Assembly (NCBI RefSeq): GCF_013363975.1
Contig: NZ_JABWGN010000009.1
Span: 124,001-188,000, forward strand
Direction: 5' to 3'
From: Nonomuraea montanisoli
Lineage (GTDB): Bacteria; Actinomycetota; Actinomycetes; Streptosporangiales; Streptosporangiaceae
Length of the DNA stretch: 64,000 nucleotides
A model generated the notes under the pieces. It searched no databases. It was not told the origin of the DNA and worked only from the letters and a program-made list of their open reading frames with translations. Position numbers and translations under genes: made by a program. Below are positions 24,952 through 34,022 of the stretch, piece after piece. Every line of letters starts with the position of its first letter. Position 1 is the first letter of the stretch.

Positions 24952-26256
24952 ATGCGCGTGCTGGTCACGTCTTTCGCCATGGACGCCCACTTCAACGGCA
25001 TGGTGCCGCTGGCCTGGGCGTTACGCACCGCGGGGCACGAGGTCCGGGTGGCCAGCCAGCCCGCGCTGACCCCCAGCATCGCCCGGGCCGGGCTCACCGC
25101 CGTGCCCGTCGGCGACGACCACCAGGTGGAACAGGTGATGACCGCCGCCGCCCCCGGCGTCTTCGCCCTGCATCAGAACCCCGACTACCTGGAGGGCCGC
25201 CCCGAGCTGCTCGACCTGGACTTCCTGGAGTCGTCCACCACGATGCTCACCGCGATGTTCTACGCCCAGATCAACAACGACTCCATGGTCGACGAGATGG
25301 TGGCCTTCTCCCGCTGGTGGCGGCCCGACCTCGTGATCTGGGAGCCGTTCACCTTCGCCGGGGCCGTGGCCGCGCACGTCACCGGCGCCGCGCACGCCCG
25401 GCTGCTGTGGGGGCCGGACCTGTTCCTCCAGGTGTACCAGCGCTTCCAGCGGCTGCTCGCGCCGCAGCCGCCCGAACTGCGCGACGACGCGGTGCGCGAC
25501 TGGCTCACCTGGACGCTCGGCCGTCACGGCGCCGAGTTCAGCCCGGAGGTCGTCACCGGCCACTGGACCATCGACCAGATGCCGGCCAGCGTCCGCTTCG
25601 AGCTGGACCAGCCGCTGGTGCCGATGCGCTACATCCCGTACAACGGGCCGCTGCCGGCCGTCGTGCCCTCCTGGTCGCGGACCGACCCGGACCGGCCCCG
25701 GGTGTGCGTCACCCAGGGCATGACCGAGCGCACGACCGGCTTCTCCGGCCTGGACGCCGTCGCCGACCTGCTGGAGGCGATCGCCGAGCTGGACGTCGAG
25801 GTGATCGCCACCGTCAAGGCCGGCGAGCGGATACGGCCGCTGCCGGGCAACGTCCGCGTGGTCGACAGCGTGCCGCTGCACGTGGTGCTGCCGAGCTGCG
25901 ACGCGGTCGTCCACCACGGCGGCGCGGGCACCTGGGCCGGCGCGGCGCTCTACGGCGTCCCGCAGCTCGCGCTCGCCTGGCAGTGGGACGACGTGTTCCG
26001 CGCGCTGCGCCTGGAGAAGCTCGGCGCCGGCATGTACCTGCCGCCGGGCCCCGCCCGCCAGCCAGGCGCGGTCCGCGACGGCCTGGCCCACCTGCTGGCC
26101 GACTCGTCGTTCCGGGCGGGCGCGGCCAAGATCAGAGAGGAGATGCTCGACTGCCCCACCCCCAACGAGGTCGTGCCGGCGCTGGAGGACCTGACCGCGG
26201 CGCACCGCGGCGCCCCCTCGGGCATCCCCGCCGGTACGGCACCCGCGCACCGATGA
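24952..26256 (+). CDS. Glycosyltransferase, GT1 (AknS/DnrS type)
   Basis: 434 residues. It begins MRVLVTSFAMDAHFNGMVPLAWALRTAGHEVRVASQP and carries the sugar-nucleotide motif in SVPLHVVLPSCDAVVHHGGAGTWAG. It is similar in layout to the enzyme at 11037. The adjacent heme-less P450-like protein marks it as the first-sugar transferase acting on the aglycone 7-hydroxyl. The stop overlaps the flavin reductase ATG. Confidence 0.92.
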   Translation: MRVLVTSFAMDAHFNGMVPLAWALRTAGHEVRVASQPALTPSIARAGLTAVPVGDDHQVEQVMTAAAPGVFALHQNPDYLEGRPELLDLDFLESSTTMLTAMFYAQINNDSMVDEMVAFSRWWRPDLVIWEPFTFAGAVAAHVTGAAHARLLWGPDLFLQVYQRFQRLLAPQPPELRDDAVRDWLTWTLGRHGAEFSPEVVTGHWTIDQMPASVRFELDQPLVPMRYIPYNGPLPAVVPSWSRTDPDRPRVCVTQGMTERTTGFSGLDAVADLLEAIAELDVEVIATVKAGERIRPLPGNVRVVDSVPLHVVLPSCDAVVHHGGAGTWAGAALYGVPQLALAWQWDDVFRALRLEKLGAGMYLPPGPARQPGAVRDGLAHLLADSSFRAGAAKIREEMLDCPTPNEVVPALEDLTAAHRGAPSGIPAGTAPAHR

Positions 26257-26795
26257 GCCGCGCGTACCGCGACCGGGCGGTCGGCGAGGAGGAGTTCCGC
26301 CGCGCGCTGGCCGGCCACGCGGCGGGGGTGGTCGTCGTCACCGCCACGGTCGGGGGAGTCCCCGTCGGGGTGACGGCCACCTCCTTCTCCTCGGTCAGCC
26401 TCCGGCCGCCGCTGGTGGCCTTCTACCTCGGCCGTACGTCCTCGACCTGGCCGTGGCTGCGCGACGCCGACCGCTTCGCCGTCAACATCCTGGCCGGGGA
26501 CCAGGGGGACATCGCGGCCCGCTTCGCCCGCACCCACGTCGACCGGTTCGCGCCGCCGACCCGGTGGAGCGCGGACGAGTTCGGCACGCCGCTGCTGGAG
26601 GGCGTCACGGCCCACCTGACCTGCTCCCCGTACCGCACCGCGGACATCGGTGACCACGTGCTGGTCGTCGGCCTGGTGACCGGCACGCGCATCGACGAGC
26701 GGGGCCGCCCCCTGCTCTACCACCAGGGGCGCTTCGGGCGGTTCGTCCCGGAACACGAGCCGGTCCACGGGACGGCGCGCGGGGAACCGCAGTAA
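26253..26795 (+). CDS. Flavin reductase (HpaC-like)
   Basis: 180 residues, FMN-binding split barrel: HAAGVVVVTATVGGVPVGVTATSFSSVSLRPPLVAFYLGR, then FAVNILAGDQGDIAARFA. It supplies reduced flavin to two-component oxygenases. The obvious partner is the nitrososynthase at 40052, which belongs to a class using free reduced flavin; this pairing is inferred. It is the last gene of the SnoaL operon, coupled to the glycosyltransferase. About 110 bp follow to the convergent response regulator, with no clear hairpin. Confidence 0.88.
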   Translation: MSRAYRDRAVGEEEFRRALAGHAAGVVVVTATVGGVPVGVTATSFSSVSLRPPLVAFYLGRTSSTWPWLRDADRFAVNILAGDQGDIAARFARTHVDRFAPPTRWSADEFGTPLLEGVTAHLTCSPYRTADIGDHVLVVGLVTGTRIDERGRPLLYHQGRFGRFVPEHEPVHGTARGEPQ

Positions 26796-26908
26796 CCCCC
26801 CGGCGCCGCCCGCGCACTCAGCATCCCCCTACCGTCATCCCCCACCGTCCCCGTCCTCGCGCCGCGCATCCCCCTGGCGCCGACCCGCGCGCGGCATCCC
26901 CCAGCGGC

Positions 26909-27568
26909 TCAGTAGATCCAGCCGGACTTGCGGGCGATGCGGATCGCGTCGATGCGGTTGCGCGCCTTCAGCTTGCTCACCACGACCGTCAGGTAGTTGC
27001 GCACGGTCCCCGGCGACAGGAAGAGCGCGCTCGCGATCTCCCGGATCTCGTCCCCCTCCGCCGCGAGCTGGAGCACCTCCAGCTCGCGGTCGGTGAGCGG
27101 GCACCCGGTCGAGCCCCACGCGACCAGCGCCAGGTCGGCGTCGAAGACCCGGTACCCCGCCGCCACCCGCCGGATGCCGTCGGCGAGCTGCTCGGGCGGC
27201 GAGGTCTTCAGCATGAGTCCCCCCACGCCGGCCGACAGCGCCTGGCGCACCGTGGCCGGCCGGGCGAGGCTGCTCAGCAGCAGGGTGTCGCAGCCGGGCA
27301 GCGTCTCCTTCAGCTCCACGGCCGCCGCGAACCGGTCCTTCCAGCACAGGTCGGCGTCGATGACCGCGACGTGGGGCGCGCCGGTCCGCGCGGTGGCCAG
27401 GATCTGCCTCCCGTCGGACACGGCGCCCACGACCTCGATGTCCGCCTCCTGCCGCAGCAGCGCCACCAGCGCGCCGCGCACCATGTCCAGGTCCTCGGCG
27501 ATGACGACGCGGATCGTCCCGTTGCCCGGCTCGGTGGCCGACGCCCGAGCGGAGAACGCCGCCCTCAC
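26909..27568 (-). CDS. NarL/LuxR-type response regulator (DnrN-like)
   Basis: 219 residues. The receiver domain has the acidic pair in VVIAEDLDM, the phospho-acceptor Asp in VAVIDADL and the Lys in LMLKTSP. The C-terminal LuxR helix-turn-helix reads LTDRELEVLQLAAEGDEIREIASALFLSPGTVRNYL. DnrN of the daunorubicin cluster has this architecture and activates dnrI. The GTG start overlaps the accD-like stop. No histidine kinase lies nearby. Activation of the SARP gene is inferred. Confidence 0.88.
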   Translation of the reverse strand: MRAAFSARASATEPGNGTIRVVIAEDLDMVRGALVALLRQEADIEVVGAVSDGRQILATARTGAPHVAVIDADLCWKDRFAAAVELKETLPGCDTLLLSSLARPATVRQALSAGVGGLMLKTSPPEQLADGIRRVAAGYRVFDADLALVAWGSTGCPLTDRELEVLQLAAEGDEIREIASALFLSPGTVRNYLTVVVSKLKARNRIDAIRIARKSGWIY

Positions 27569-29031
27569 TGGGGAAGGTTGTCGTGACGGAACCGGGGACG
27601 GACCGACCTGGCCAGCGTCCGCAGGGTCGCGGCCAGCACCGGCCTGGTCTGCTCCGGCTCGATGACCTCGTCCACCGACAGCCGCTCGGCCGGCAGGTGC
27701 GGCGCCATCACCTCGCGCTCGTAGCCCGCCACCAGGTCGGGGCGCACCCCGGGGTCTTCGCGCAACTCCCGCCGGTAGACGATGTCGACCGCTCCTTCCG
27801 CACCCATGACTGCCATCTGCGCCCTCGGCCAGCAGAACACGGCGTCCGCCCCCAACGACTTGGAATTCATGACGATGTACGCGCCGCCGAACGCCTTGCG
27901 CAGCACCACGGTCAGCCGCGGCACGGTCGCCTCGGAGAACGCGTAAAGCAGTTTCGCACCCTTGCGTATCACTCCATTTGTTTCCTGTTTGGTTCCGGGA
28001 AGAAAACCCGGGGTGTCGACCAGGGTCACGAGAGGTAATCCGAACGCGTCGCACAGCCGGACGAAACGCGCCCCTTTCTCGGACGCCGAGATGTCCAGGA
28101 CGCCCGCGAGCGCCAGCGGCTGATTGGCCACCACGCCGACCGGGCGGCCCTCGATCCGCGCGAAACCCACGACCAGGTTGCGAGCGAAACGCGACTGAAG
28201 CTCGAGAAAACTGTCGGAGTCCACGATTCCCGCGATCACCTGCCGGACGTCATAGGGGACGCGGGGGCTGTCCGGAAGCCGGGGCATCGCGCCGGGTGGC
28301 GCCGGCATGCCCATCGGGACCTCGTCCCAGCAGGAGTCGGGCAGGTAGGAAAGGACCCGCCGGGCCAGGTCCATGGCCTCCGCCGGGCCGGCGGCGACCA
28401 GGTGCGCGACGCCCGAGTGGCGGGTGTGGATCTCGCTGCCGCCGAGGTCGGCCGGGCTGACGTCCTCGAAGGTGACCGCCTTGACGACCTGGGGCCCGGT
28501 GAGGAACATGTGGGCGTTCTCGCGCAGCATGATGATGATGTCGGTGAGCGCGGGTGAGTAGACGGCGCCGCCGGCGCACGCCCCGAGGATCAGGCTGAGC
28601 TGCGGCACCCGGCCGGACAGTTGCACGTTGGCCCGGAAGATCGCGCCGTAGCCGTCGAGGGCCGCGAGCCCCTCCTGGATGCGGGCGCCGCCCGAGTCGA
28701 GCAGCCCGACCACCGGCATCCGGGCGCGGCCGGCCTGCCGCAGAACCGCCTCGATCTTGGCGGCGTGGATCTCGCCCAGCGAGCCGCCGAGCGCGGAGGG
28801 GTCCTGGGCGAAGACCCCGATCGGGCGGCCGTCGACCGTCGCGTGCCCGGTGACGACGCCGTCGCCGGCCGGGCGCTTGGCCTGCATGCCGAAGGCCGTG
28901 ACCCTATGTCGGGCCTGGCTGCCGAATTCCACAAAGGAGTCGGGATCGGTCAGCGTGTCGATGCGGTGCCGGACGTCGGCGGGCCGGGACCGCGACACCA
29001 ACGAGGATGAGGAAAGCGGAGGTCCAGTCAT
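27565..29031 (-). CDS. Acyl-CoA carboxylase beta subunit (carboxyltransferase)
   Basis: 488 residues. The two crotonase-like halves are visible: LLDSGGARIQEGLAALDGYG and LGACAGGAVYSPALTD in the first, and LVTLVDTPGFLPGTKQE, FGGAYIVMNSKSLGADAVFCWP and MAVMGAEGAVDIVYRRE in the second. It supplies extender malonyl-CoA, or a carboxylated starter, to the PKS, working with biotinylated alpha subunits encoded elsewhere. GGAG five nt before ATG sets the start. It forms an operon with the DnrN-like regulator. Confidence 0.9.
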   Translation of the reverse strand: MTGPPLSSSSLVSRSRPADVRHRIDTLTDPDSFVEFGSQARHRVTAFGMQAKRPAGDGVVTGHATVDGRPIGVFAQDPSALGGSLGEIHAAKIEAVLRQAGRARMPVVGLLDSGGARIQEGLAALDGYGAIFRANVQLSGRVPQLSLILGACAGGAVYSPALTDIIIMLRENAHMFLTGPQVVKAVTFEDVSPADLGGSEIHTRHSGVAHLVAAGPAEAMDLARRVLSYLPDSCWDEVPMGMPAPPGAMPRLPDSPRVPYDVRQVIAGIVDSDSFLELQSRFARNLVVGFARIEGRPVGVVANQPLALAGVLDISASEKGARFVRLCDAFGLPLVTLVDTPGFLPGTKQETNGVIRKGAKLLYAFSEATVPRLTVVLRKAFGGAYIVMNSKSLGADAVFCWPRAQMAVMGAEGAVDIVYRRELREDPGVRPDLVAGYEREVMAPHLPAERLSVDEVIEPEQTRPVLAATLRTLARSVRPRFRHDNLPQ

Positions 29032-29120
29032 TGTCACTCCATTATTTCGAACATTCCTTCTTTCTTGCCCCACATGAAAGAGGACGATTAAAAATTGAAT
29101 CGTCCCCAGCTTTCCATGAT

Positions 29121-29150
29121 AGGCTAAATATGTGCTGTGTCACCTGTCAA
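29121..29150 (-). promoter_or_regulatory. Predicted sigma-70-type promoter for accD-regulator operon
   Basis: On the minus strand TTGACA (29150-29145) and TAGCCT (29126-29121) are separated by 18 bp, about 90 bp upstream of the start codon. The region is AT-rich compared with its surroundings. Confidence 0.5.
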
Positions 29151-29180
29151 GCCCATCCGGTAAGGCCCAAGTGCTAGTAT

Positions 29181-29196
29181 GTAAGTGATCGCTTAC
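29181..29196. promoter_or_regulatory. TetR-type palindrome upstream of accD promoter
   Basis: GTAAGTGATCGCTTAC is a 16-bp palindrome with one mismatched pair, typical of TetR-family operators. It lies about 30 bp upstream of the predicted -35 box. No TetR gene occurs in the window, so the regulator would have to be elsewhere. Confidence 0.45.
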
Positions 29197-29206
29197 TTAA
29201 CGTGTT

Positions 29207-29242
29207 CAGCGCCCCATCGGGAATATCCGCGACGGGGCGCTG
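29207..29242 (-). terminator. Terminator hairpin after drrB
   Basis: CAGCGCCCC and GGGGCGCTG form a 9-bp stem around an 18-nt loop that contains further partial pairing. It lies just downstream of the drrB stop on the minus strand. Confidence 0.55.
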
Positions 29243-29264
29243 TAATGAGCGGCGTCCCGCCCGC

Positions 29265-30098
29265 TCAGCGGGTGTTCTTGCTGCGGTACAGACGGACGGC
29301 GAGCGGCGCGAACACCACCGTGATGACCAGCGAGGCGATCAGCGCCCACATCACGTCCCAGAACCCGGCCGTGCCGTGCATGAGGGCCCGCGACGCCGTG
29401 GCCGCGTGGCTCAGCGGGTTGACCTTGACCAGCACCTGCATCCACGACGGCATGGTCTCGGGCCGGACGAAGATGTTGCTCATGAACAGCAGCGGATAGA
29501 TCACGATCATGCTGGTGCCGGAGACCCGTTCCGGGACGCTGGCGACCACGCCGATCGCGGCGAAGATCCAGCTCACGCTGAACGCGAAGACGATCAGCAC
29601 CCCCATGGCCGCGAGCACGCCGAGGATGCCGCCGCCCGGCCGGAAGCCCAGCGCCAGGCCCATGCCGATGGTCATGGTCAGCGCGATCAGGTAGCGCAGG
29701 ACGTCGCCGACCAGGTTGCCGGCGATCGCCGCCGGCTGCCAGAACGGCAGCGTGCGGAAGCGGTCGAAGACGCCCTTGTTGATGTCGGTGTTGATCGCGG
29801 TGCCGGTGTAGACGGTCATGAGGATGACGCTCTGCACCGCGATGCCCGGCAGGAAGAACTGGAGGTACTGGCTCGGCGAGCCGGCGAAGGCGCCGCCGAA
29901 CAGGTACGTGAAGAGCAGCAGGAAGATCGCCGGCAGCAGGATGATGTCGATGAGCTGCGCGGGGAAGTGCTTGAAGGCCATGATCCCACGCCACAGGTGG
30001 GTGATCGTCGCCGACACCGGGCTGGCCTTCGGCGGCCTCTCGTGGGTGACCAGGATGGCCATCACCCGGTCGTCGACGTGCTCGATCGACGAGGTCAT
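29265..30098 (-). CDS. drrB: ABC-2 type transporter permease (DrrB)
   Basis: 277 residues with six hydrophobic segments, for example QLIDIILLPAIFLLLFTYLF, YLIALTMTIGMGLALGF and VLIVFAFSVSWIFAAIGVVA, and the ABC-2 permease block LLFMSNIFVRPETMPSWMQVLVKVNPLSHAATASRAL. It is the membrane half of the anthracycline exporter. The ATG overlaps the drrA stop (ATGA). Confidence 0.92.
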   Translation of the reverse strand: MTSSIEHVDDRVMAILVTHERPPKASPVSATITHLWRGIMAFKHFPAQLIDIILLPAIFLLLFTYLFGGAFAGSPSQYLQFFLPGIAVQSVILMTVYTGTAINTDINKGVFDRFRTLPFWQPAAIAGNLVGDVLRYLIALTMTIGMGLALGFRPGGGILGVLAAMGVLIVFAFSVSWIFAAIGVVASVPERVSGTSMIVIYPLLFMSNIFVRPETMPSWMQVLVKVNPLSHAATASRALMHGTAGFWDVMWALIASLVITVVFAPLAVRLYRSKNTR

Positions 30099-31084
30099 GC
30101 CGCCGCCTCCTCTCCGGCGTCCCCGGCGGACTGGTCGTCGGCCTTGTGGCCGGTGAGCGTCAGGAACACCTCGTCCAGGCTCGGCCGGGTCACGGAGAAC
30201 TCGGCCGGCTCGATCGAGGCGCGGGTCAGGGCGCCGAGCGCCTGGAGCACCCGCGAGTTGTCCTCCACGCGGGCGGACATCTCGGCGGGGTCGCCCTCCA
30301 GGTGCACGGGGACGCCCAGCTCCTGCGTGAGCAGGTCCTCGGCCTTGTCGCGCTGCCCGGGGTCGCGCAGCCGCACGTGCAGGGCGACCTGGCCGACCGA
30401 GGCCTTGAGCTCGTCGGTGGTGCCCTCGGCGATGACCGTGCCCTGGTCGACGACCGCGATGCGGTCGGCCAGCTCGTCGGCCTCGTCGAGGTACTGGGTG
30501 GTGAGCAGGATCGTCGTGCCGCCGGCCAGCAGCGCCCGCACGATGTCCCACACCTGGTTGCGGCTGCGCGGGTCGAGGCCGGTGGTCGGCTCGTCCAGGA
30601 ACAGCAGGTCGGGGCTCACGACGATGCTGGCCGCGATGTCCAGCCGCCGCCGCATGCCGCCGGAGTAGGTGCTGACCAGCCGCCCGGCCGCGTGGGTCAG
30701 GCCGAAGGCGTCCATCAGGTCGCCGGCCCGTTGCCTGGCCTTGGGCCAGGTGTAGCCCTGGAGCCTGCCCATGAGGACGAGGTTCTCCAGGCCGGTCAGC
30801 GCGTCGTCCACCGAGGCGTACTGCCCGGTCACGCTGATGCGCCGGCGCACCGCGTCGGAGTCGCGCACCACGTCGTGGCCGAACACGGTCGCCGTGCCCC
30901 CGTCGGGCCGCAGCAGCGTGGCCAGCATGCGGATCAGCGTCGACTTGCCCGCGCCGTTCGGCCCGAGCACGCTGTACACGATCCCGGGCGGCACGCGCAG
31001 GTCGATGCCGTCGACGGCCTTGGTCTGCCCGAACAGTTTCCGCAGGCCGGAAGTCTCTATCGCGAGTGTGGGTGGAGAGCTCAT
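30095..31084 (-). CDS. drrA: ABC transporter ATPase (DrrA)
   Basis: 329 residues, the usual DrrA length. Walker A is GPNGAGKSTLIRML, signature STYSGGMRRRLDIA, Walker B LLFLDEPTTGLDPRSRN. The C-terminal extension ends with EFSVTRPSLDEVFLTLTGHK, the DrrA-specific tail motif. It drives drug export with DrrB. The ATG has GGGAG upstream. The promoter contains the palindrome shared with drrC and the WYL gene. Confidence 0.94.
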   Translation of the reverse strand: MSSPPTLAIETSGLRKLFGQTKAVDGIDLRVPPGIVYSVLGPNGAGKSTLIRMLATLLRPDGGTATVFGHDVVRDSDAVRRRISVTGQYASVDDALTGLENLVLMGRLQGYTWPKARQRAGDLMDAFGLTHAAGRLVSTYSGGMRRRLDIAASIVVSPDLLFLDEPTTGLDPRSRNQVWDIVRALLAGGTTILLTTQYLDEADELADRIAVVDQGTVIAEGTTDELKASVGQVALHVRLRDPGQRDKAEDLLTQELGVPVHLEGDPAEMSARVEDNSRVLQALGALTRASIEPAEFSVTRPSLDEVFLTLTGHKADDQSAGDAGEEAAA

Positions 31085-31141
31085 CGGAGGCTCCCGTCGC
31101 TCCCGCCGTTTTTCGTCATGCCTCGGACGATAACGAGCAGC

Positions 31142-31160
31142 GCGGTCACCTCCTGACCGC
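31142..31160. promoter_or_regulatory. Candidate WYL-regulator operator, site 2 (drrA promoter)
   Basis: GCGGTCA-CCTCC-TGACCGC with AT following is a perfect 7-bp inverted repeat. It lies about 58 bp upstream of drrA, at almost the same distance as site 1 from drrC, and about 100 bp upstream of the divergent FAD monooxygenase. Confidence 0.62.
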
Positions 31161-31258
31161 ATTGGCCGTGGGCCGCGAAATTGTCCAGCCGTTCTCAGTG
31201 ATTACTTGATTCGCGCCTCCGACCATGAAATTCCGCACGAGTCAAGGAGGCCGCAGTG

Positions 31259-32890
31259 ATGGAACCGGACGTTGACGTGGTGATCGTCGGTGGGGCGCTC
31301 GGCGGTCTGTCCTCGGCGATGTTCCTCGCCCGGAGGGGCGTGCGGGTGCTGCTCGTGGAGCGGCACGGCAGCACCTCGATCTACCCCAAGGCCGCCGGCC
31401 AAAACCCGCGCACCATGGAGCTGCTGCGCATCGGCGGCGTCGCCGACGAGGTCATGGCCGCCACCGACATCCGCGGCCGGCAGGGCGACTTCACCATCAA
31501 GGTGGCCGAGACCGTGGGCGGCCGGACGCTGCACACCTTCGCCGAGAGCTTCGAGGAGCTGGTCGGGGCCACCGAGGACTGCACGCCCATGCCGTGGGCC
31601 CTCGCCTCCCAGGACCGGGTGGAGCCCATTCTGCTGGCCCAGGCCGAGAAGCACGGCGCCGACATCCGCTTCGGCACCGAGATGACGGACTTCGCCCAGG
31701 ACGACGACGGCGTCACGGTGCGGCTGCGCACGGTGGCCGACGGCGCCGAGACCACGGTCCGGGGCCGCTACCTCGTGGCCGCCGACGGCCCGCGCAGCGA
31801 GATCAGGGAACGGCTCGGCATCCCGCGCCACGGCCACGGCTCGCTGGCCCACTTCGTCGGCATCATCTTCGAGGCCGACCTGTCCGCGGTGCTGCCGCCC
31901 GGCTCGACCGGCTGGTACTACCTGCAGAACCCCGCCTTCACCGGCACGTTCGGCCCGACCGACCGGCCCGACCGGCACACCTTCTACGTCCAGTACGACC
32001 CGGCGCGCGGCGAGAGGCCCGAGGACTACCCGCCGCGGCGCTGCGAGGAGCTCATCCGCCTGGCCGTCGGCGCCCCGGACCTGCGGCCGGTGCTGCTCGA
32101 CGTGCAGGCGTGGGAGATGGCCGCCTACATCGCCGACCGCTGGCGGGACGGCCGGATCCTGCTGGTCGGCGACGCCGCCAAGGTCACCCCGCCGACCGGC
32201 GGGATGGGCGGCAACACCGCCGTCGGCGACGGCTTCGACGTGGCGTGGAAGCTCGCGGCCGTCGTGAACGGCGAGGCGGGGGAGGGGCTGCTCGACAGCT
32301 ACGGCCTCGAACGCGCGCAGGTCGCCCGGCTCGTGGTGGACGAGTCGCTGAGCATCTACGGCGAGCGGATGGCCCCGCACCTGGCCGACAGCCTGCCGGG
32401 CGCGCGGGGCATGGCCGAGGTGCTCATGGGCTTCCGCTACCGCTCCGGCGCGGTGGTGGCCGAGGACGACGACCCCGAGCCCGTCGAGGACCCGCTGCGC
32501 CCCACGGGCCGCCCCGGCTTCCGCGCGCCGCACGCCTGGGTGGAGCGGGACGGAGCCCCCGGAGCCCGGGTGTCCACGATCGAGCTGTACGGCGACGGCT
32601 GGGTGCTGATCGCCGGGCCCGAGGGGAAGGCGTGGGCCGAGGCGGCCGCCGGGGCCGCGCGCGACCTCGGCGTCCGCCTGGACGTCCACGTCCTGGGGGA
32701 GGACCTGCGCGACCCGGACGGCGACCTGACGCGCCGCTACGGGTTCGGGCCCGCGGGCGCCACACTGGTGCGGCCCGACGGGGTGATCGCCTGGCGCTCG
32801 GCGGGCGCCGCGCCGGACCCCGGGGCCGCCTTCCGCGCCGCCCTGGCCACGGTGCTGTCCCGGGTGCCGGCGGAGGCCGCGCATGGCTGA
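31259..32890 (+). CDS. FAD-dependent aromatic hydroxylase (DnrF/RdmE type)
   Basis: 543 residues, p-hydroxybenzoate-hydroxylase fold. The FAD site is VVIVGGALGGLSSAMFLARRG, where the second conserved Gly is Ala; the DG motif is YLVAADGPRSEIRERLG; and the second FAD motif is ILLVGDAAKVTPPTGGMGGNTAVGDG. A thioredoxin-like C-terminal domain ends the protein. Aklavinone 11-hydroxylases belong to this family, so 11-hydroxylation of the aglycone is the likely role. AAGGAGG precedes ATG; GTG three bases upstream is an alternative. Confidence 0.88.
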   Translation: MEPDVDVVIVGGALGGLSSAMFLARRGVRVLLVERHGSTSIYPKAAGQNPRTMELLRIGGVADEVMAATDIRGRQGDFTIKVAETVGGRTLHTFAESFEELVGATEDCTPMPWALASQDRVEPILLAQAEKHGADIRFGTEMTDFAQDDDGVTVRLRTVADGAETTVRGRYLVAADGPRSEIRERLGIPRHGHGSLAHFVGIIFEADLSAVLPPGSTGWYYLQNPAFTGTFGPTDRPDRHTFYVQYDPARGERPEDYPPRRCEELIRLAVGAPDLRPVLLDVQAWEMAAYIADRWRDGRILLVGDAAKVTPPTGGMGGNTAVGDGFDVAWKLAAVVNGEAGEGLLDSYGLERAQVARLVVDESLSIYGERMAPHLADSLPGARGMAEVLMGFRYRSGAVVAEDDDPEPVEDPLRPTGRPGFRAPHAWVERDGAPGARVSTIELYGDGWVLIAGPEGKAWAEAAAGAARDLGVRLDVHVLGEDLRDPDGDLTRRYGFGPAGATLVRPDGVIAWRSAGAAPDPGAAFRAALATVLSRVPAEAAHG

Positions 32891-32905
32891 CCCGCCGCGC
32901 GTCAC

Positions 32906-33010
32906 CGCGTCACCGGCGACCGCGTCACCGGCGACCGCGTCACCGGCGACCGCGTCACCGGCGACCGCGTCACCGGCGACCGCGTCACCGGCCACTACGT
33001 CACCGGCCGG
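32906..33010. repeat. 15-bp minisatellite between FAD hydroxylase and WYL gene
   Basis: About seven copies of CGCGTCACCGGCGAC, the last two diverged, fill the gap between convergent genes. No terminator hairpin is evident there. Confidence 0.92.
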
Positions 33011-33014
33011 GGCG

Positions 33015-34001
33015 TCACCAGGGGACCGGCGGCGCCGGCTCGGCCGGCGCGGCCACCGCGCGGCCGAGCCGCGCCGACAGTTCGAGGACGTACTCCTTCA
33101 GCTCGGGCGGCTCGTGCACCTCGAACTCGATGTCGAACATGCCGATGGTCAGCGCGAGCCACTGCAGCGAGTCGGCCGCGGTGCGCAGCATGCACGTCTT
33201 GTCGTCGACGACCGTGAGGATGCCGTCGCGGGGCCGGATGCGCTCGGCGACCACCGAGACGGGGGCGTGCAGGGTGACCAGCGCCCGGTAGCGGGCCAGC
33301 GACGAGGTGATGGACTCGGCCACGTAGGTGGCGATGTCGTCCGACGGCAGCTCGCGCGGCTTGAACCGCTCGCCCGTCGCGTACGGCGAGGTCAGCCGGT
33401 CCACGCGGAACGTGCGCCAGTCCTCGCGCTTGAGGTCCCAGCACATCAGGTACCACTTGCGGGCGACGTTGACCAGCCGGTACGGCTCGACGTGCCGGTT
33501 GCTCTCGGCCCCCTCGCGGGTGCTGTAGGCGAAGCGGAGCCGCTCGCGGTCGCGGCACCCCTGGGCCAGCAGGGTGAGGACCTCGGGATCGACGGTCGGG
33601 CCGTTCGCGATGAGCGGGACCGTGTAGTTCTGCAGCGCGTTGACCCGCCGGCGCAGATGGCCGGGCAGCACCTGCTCCAGCTTGGCCAGGGCGCGCACCG
33701 AGGTCTCCTCGATGTCGGCCACCGTGCCGCCGGCCGCCGTGCGCAGGCTGATCGCGATCGCCACCGCCTCCTCGCCGTCGAGCAGCAACGGCGGCAGGGC
33801 GGTGCCCGCCTCCAGCCGGTAGCCGCCGTGCGCCCCCGGCGTGGCGTGCACCGGGTAGCCGAGCTCGCGCAGCCGGTCGATGTCCCGGCGCAGGGTGCGC
33901 GGGCTCACCTCCAGCCGCTCCGACAGCTCGGGACCCGACCAGTTCCGGCAGTTCTGCAGCAACGACAGCAAACGGAGCATGCGCAACGGCGTGTTGGCCA
34001 T
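33015..34001 (-). CDS. WYL-domain transcriptional regulator (YafY type)
   Basis: 328 residues. The N-terminal HTH_11 winged helix is LRLLSLLQNCRNWSGPELSERLEVSPRTLRRDIDRL. The WYL domain includes VEPYRLVNVARKWYLMCWDLKREDWRTFRVDRL. A C-terminal WCX-like segment follows. Such proteins bind DNA and sense a ligand through the WYL domain. A palindrome lies 22 bp upstream of its own start and recurs at drrA and drrC. Control of the resistance genes, perhaps with the drug as ligand, is inferred. Confidence 0.85.
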   Translation of the reverse strand: MANTPLRMLRLLSLLQNCRNWSGPELSERLEVSPRTLRRDIDRLRELGYPVHATPGAHGGYRLEAGTALPPLLLDGEEAVAIAISLRTAAGGTVADIEETSVRALAKLEQVLPGHLRRRVNALQNYTVPLIANGPTVDPEVLTLLAQGCRDRERLRFAYSTREGAESNRHVEPYRLVNVARKWYLMCWDLKREDWRTFRVDRLTSPYATGERFKPRELPSDDIATYVAESITSSLARYRALVTLHAPVSVVAERIRPRDGILTVVDDKTCMLRTAADSLQWLALTIGMFDIEFEVHEPPELKEYVLELSARLGRAVAAPAEPAPPVPW

Positions 34002-34022
34002 GCTCGCATCGTGTCATGCGAA

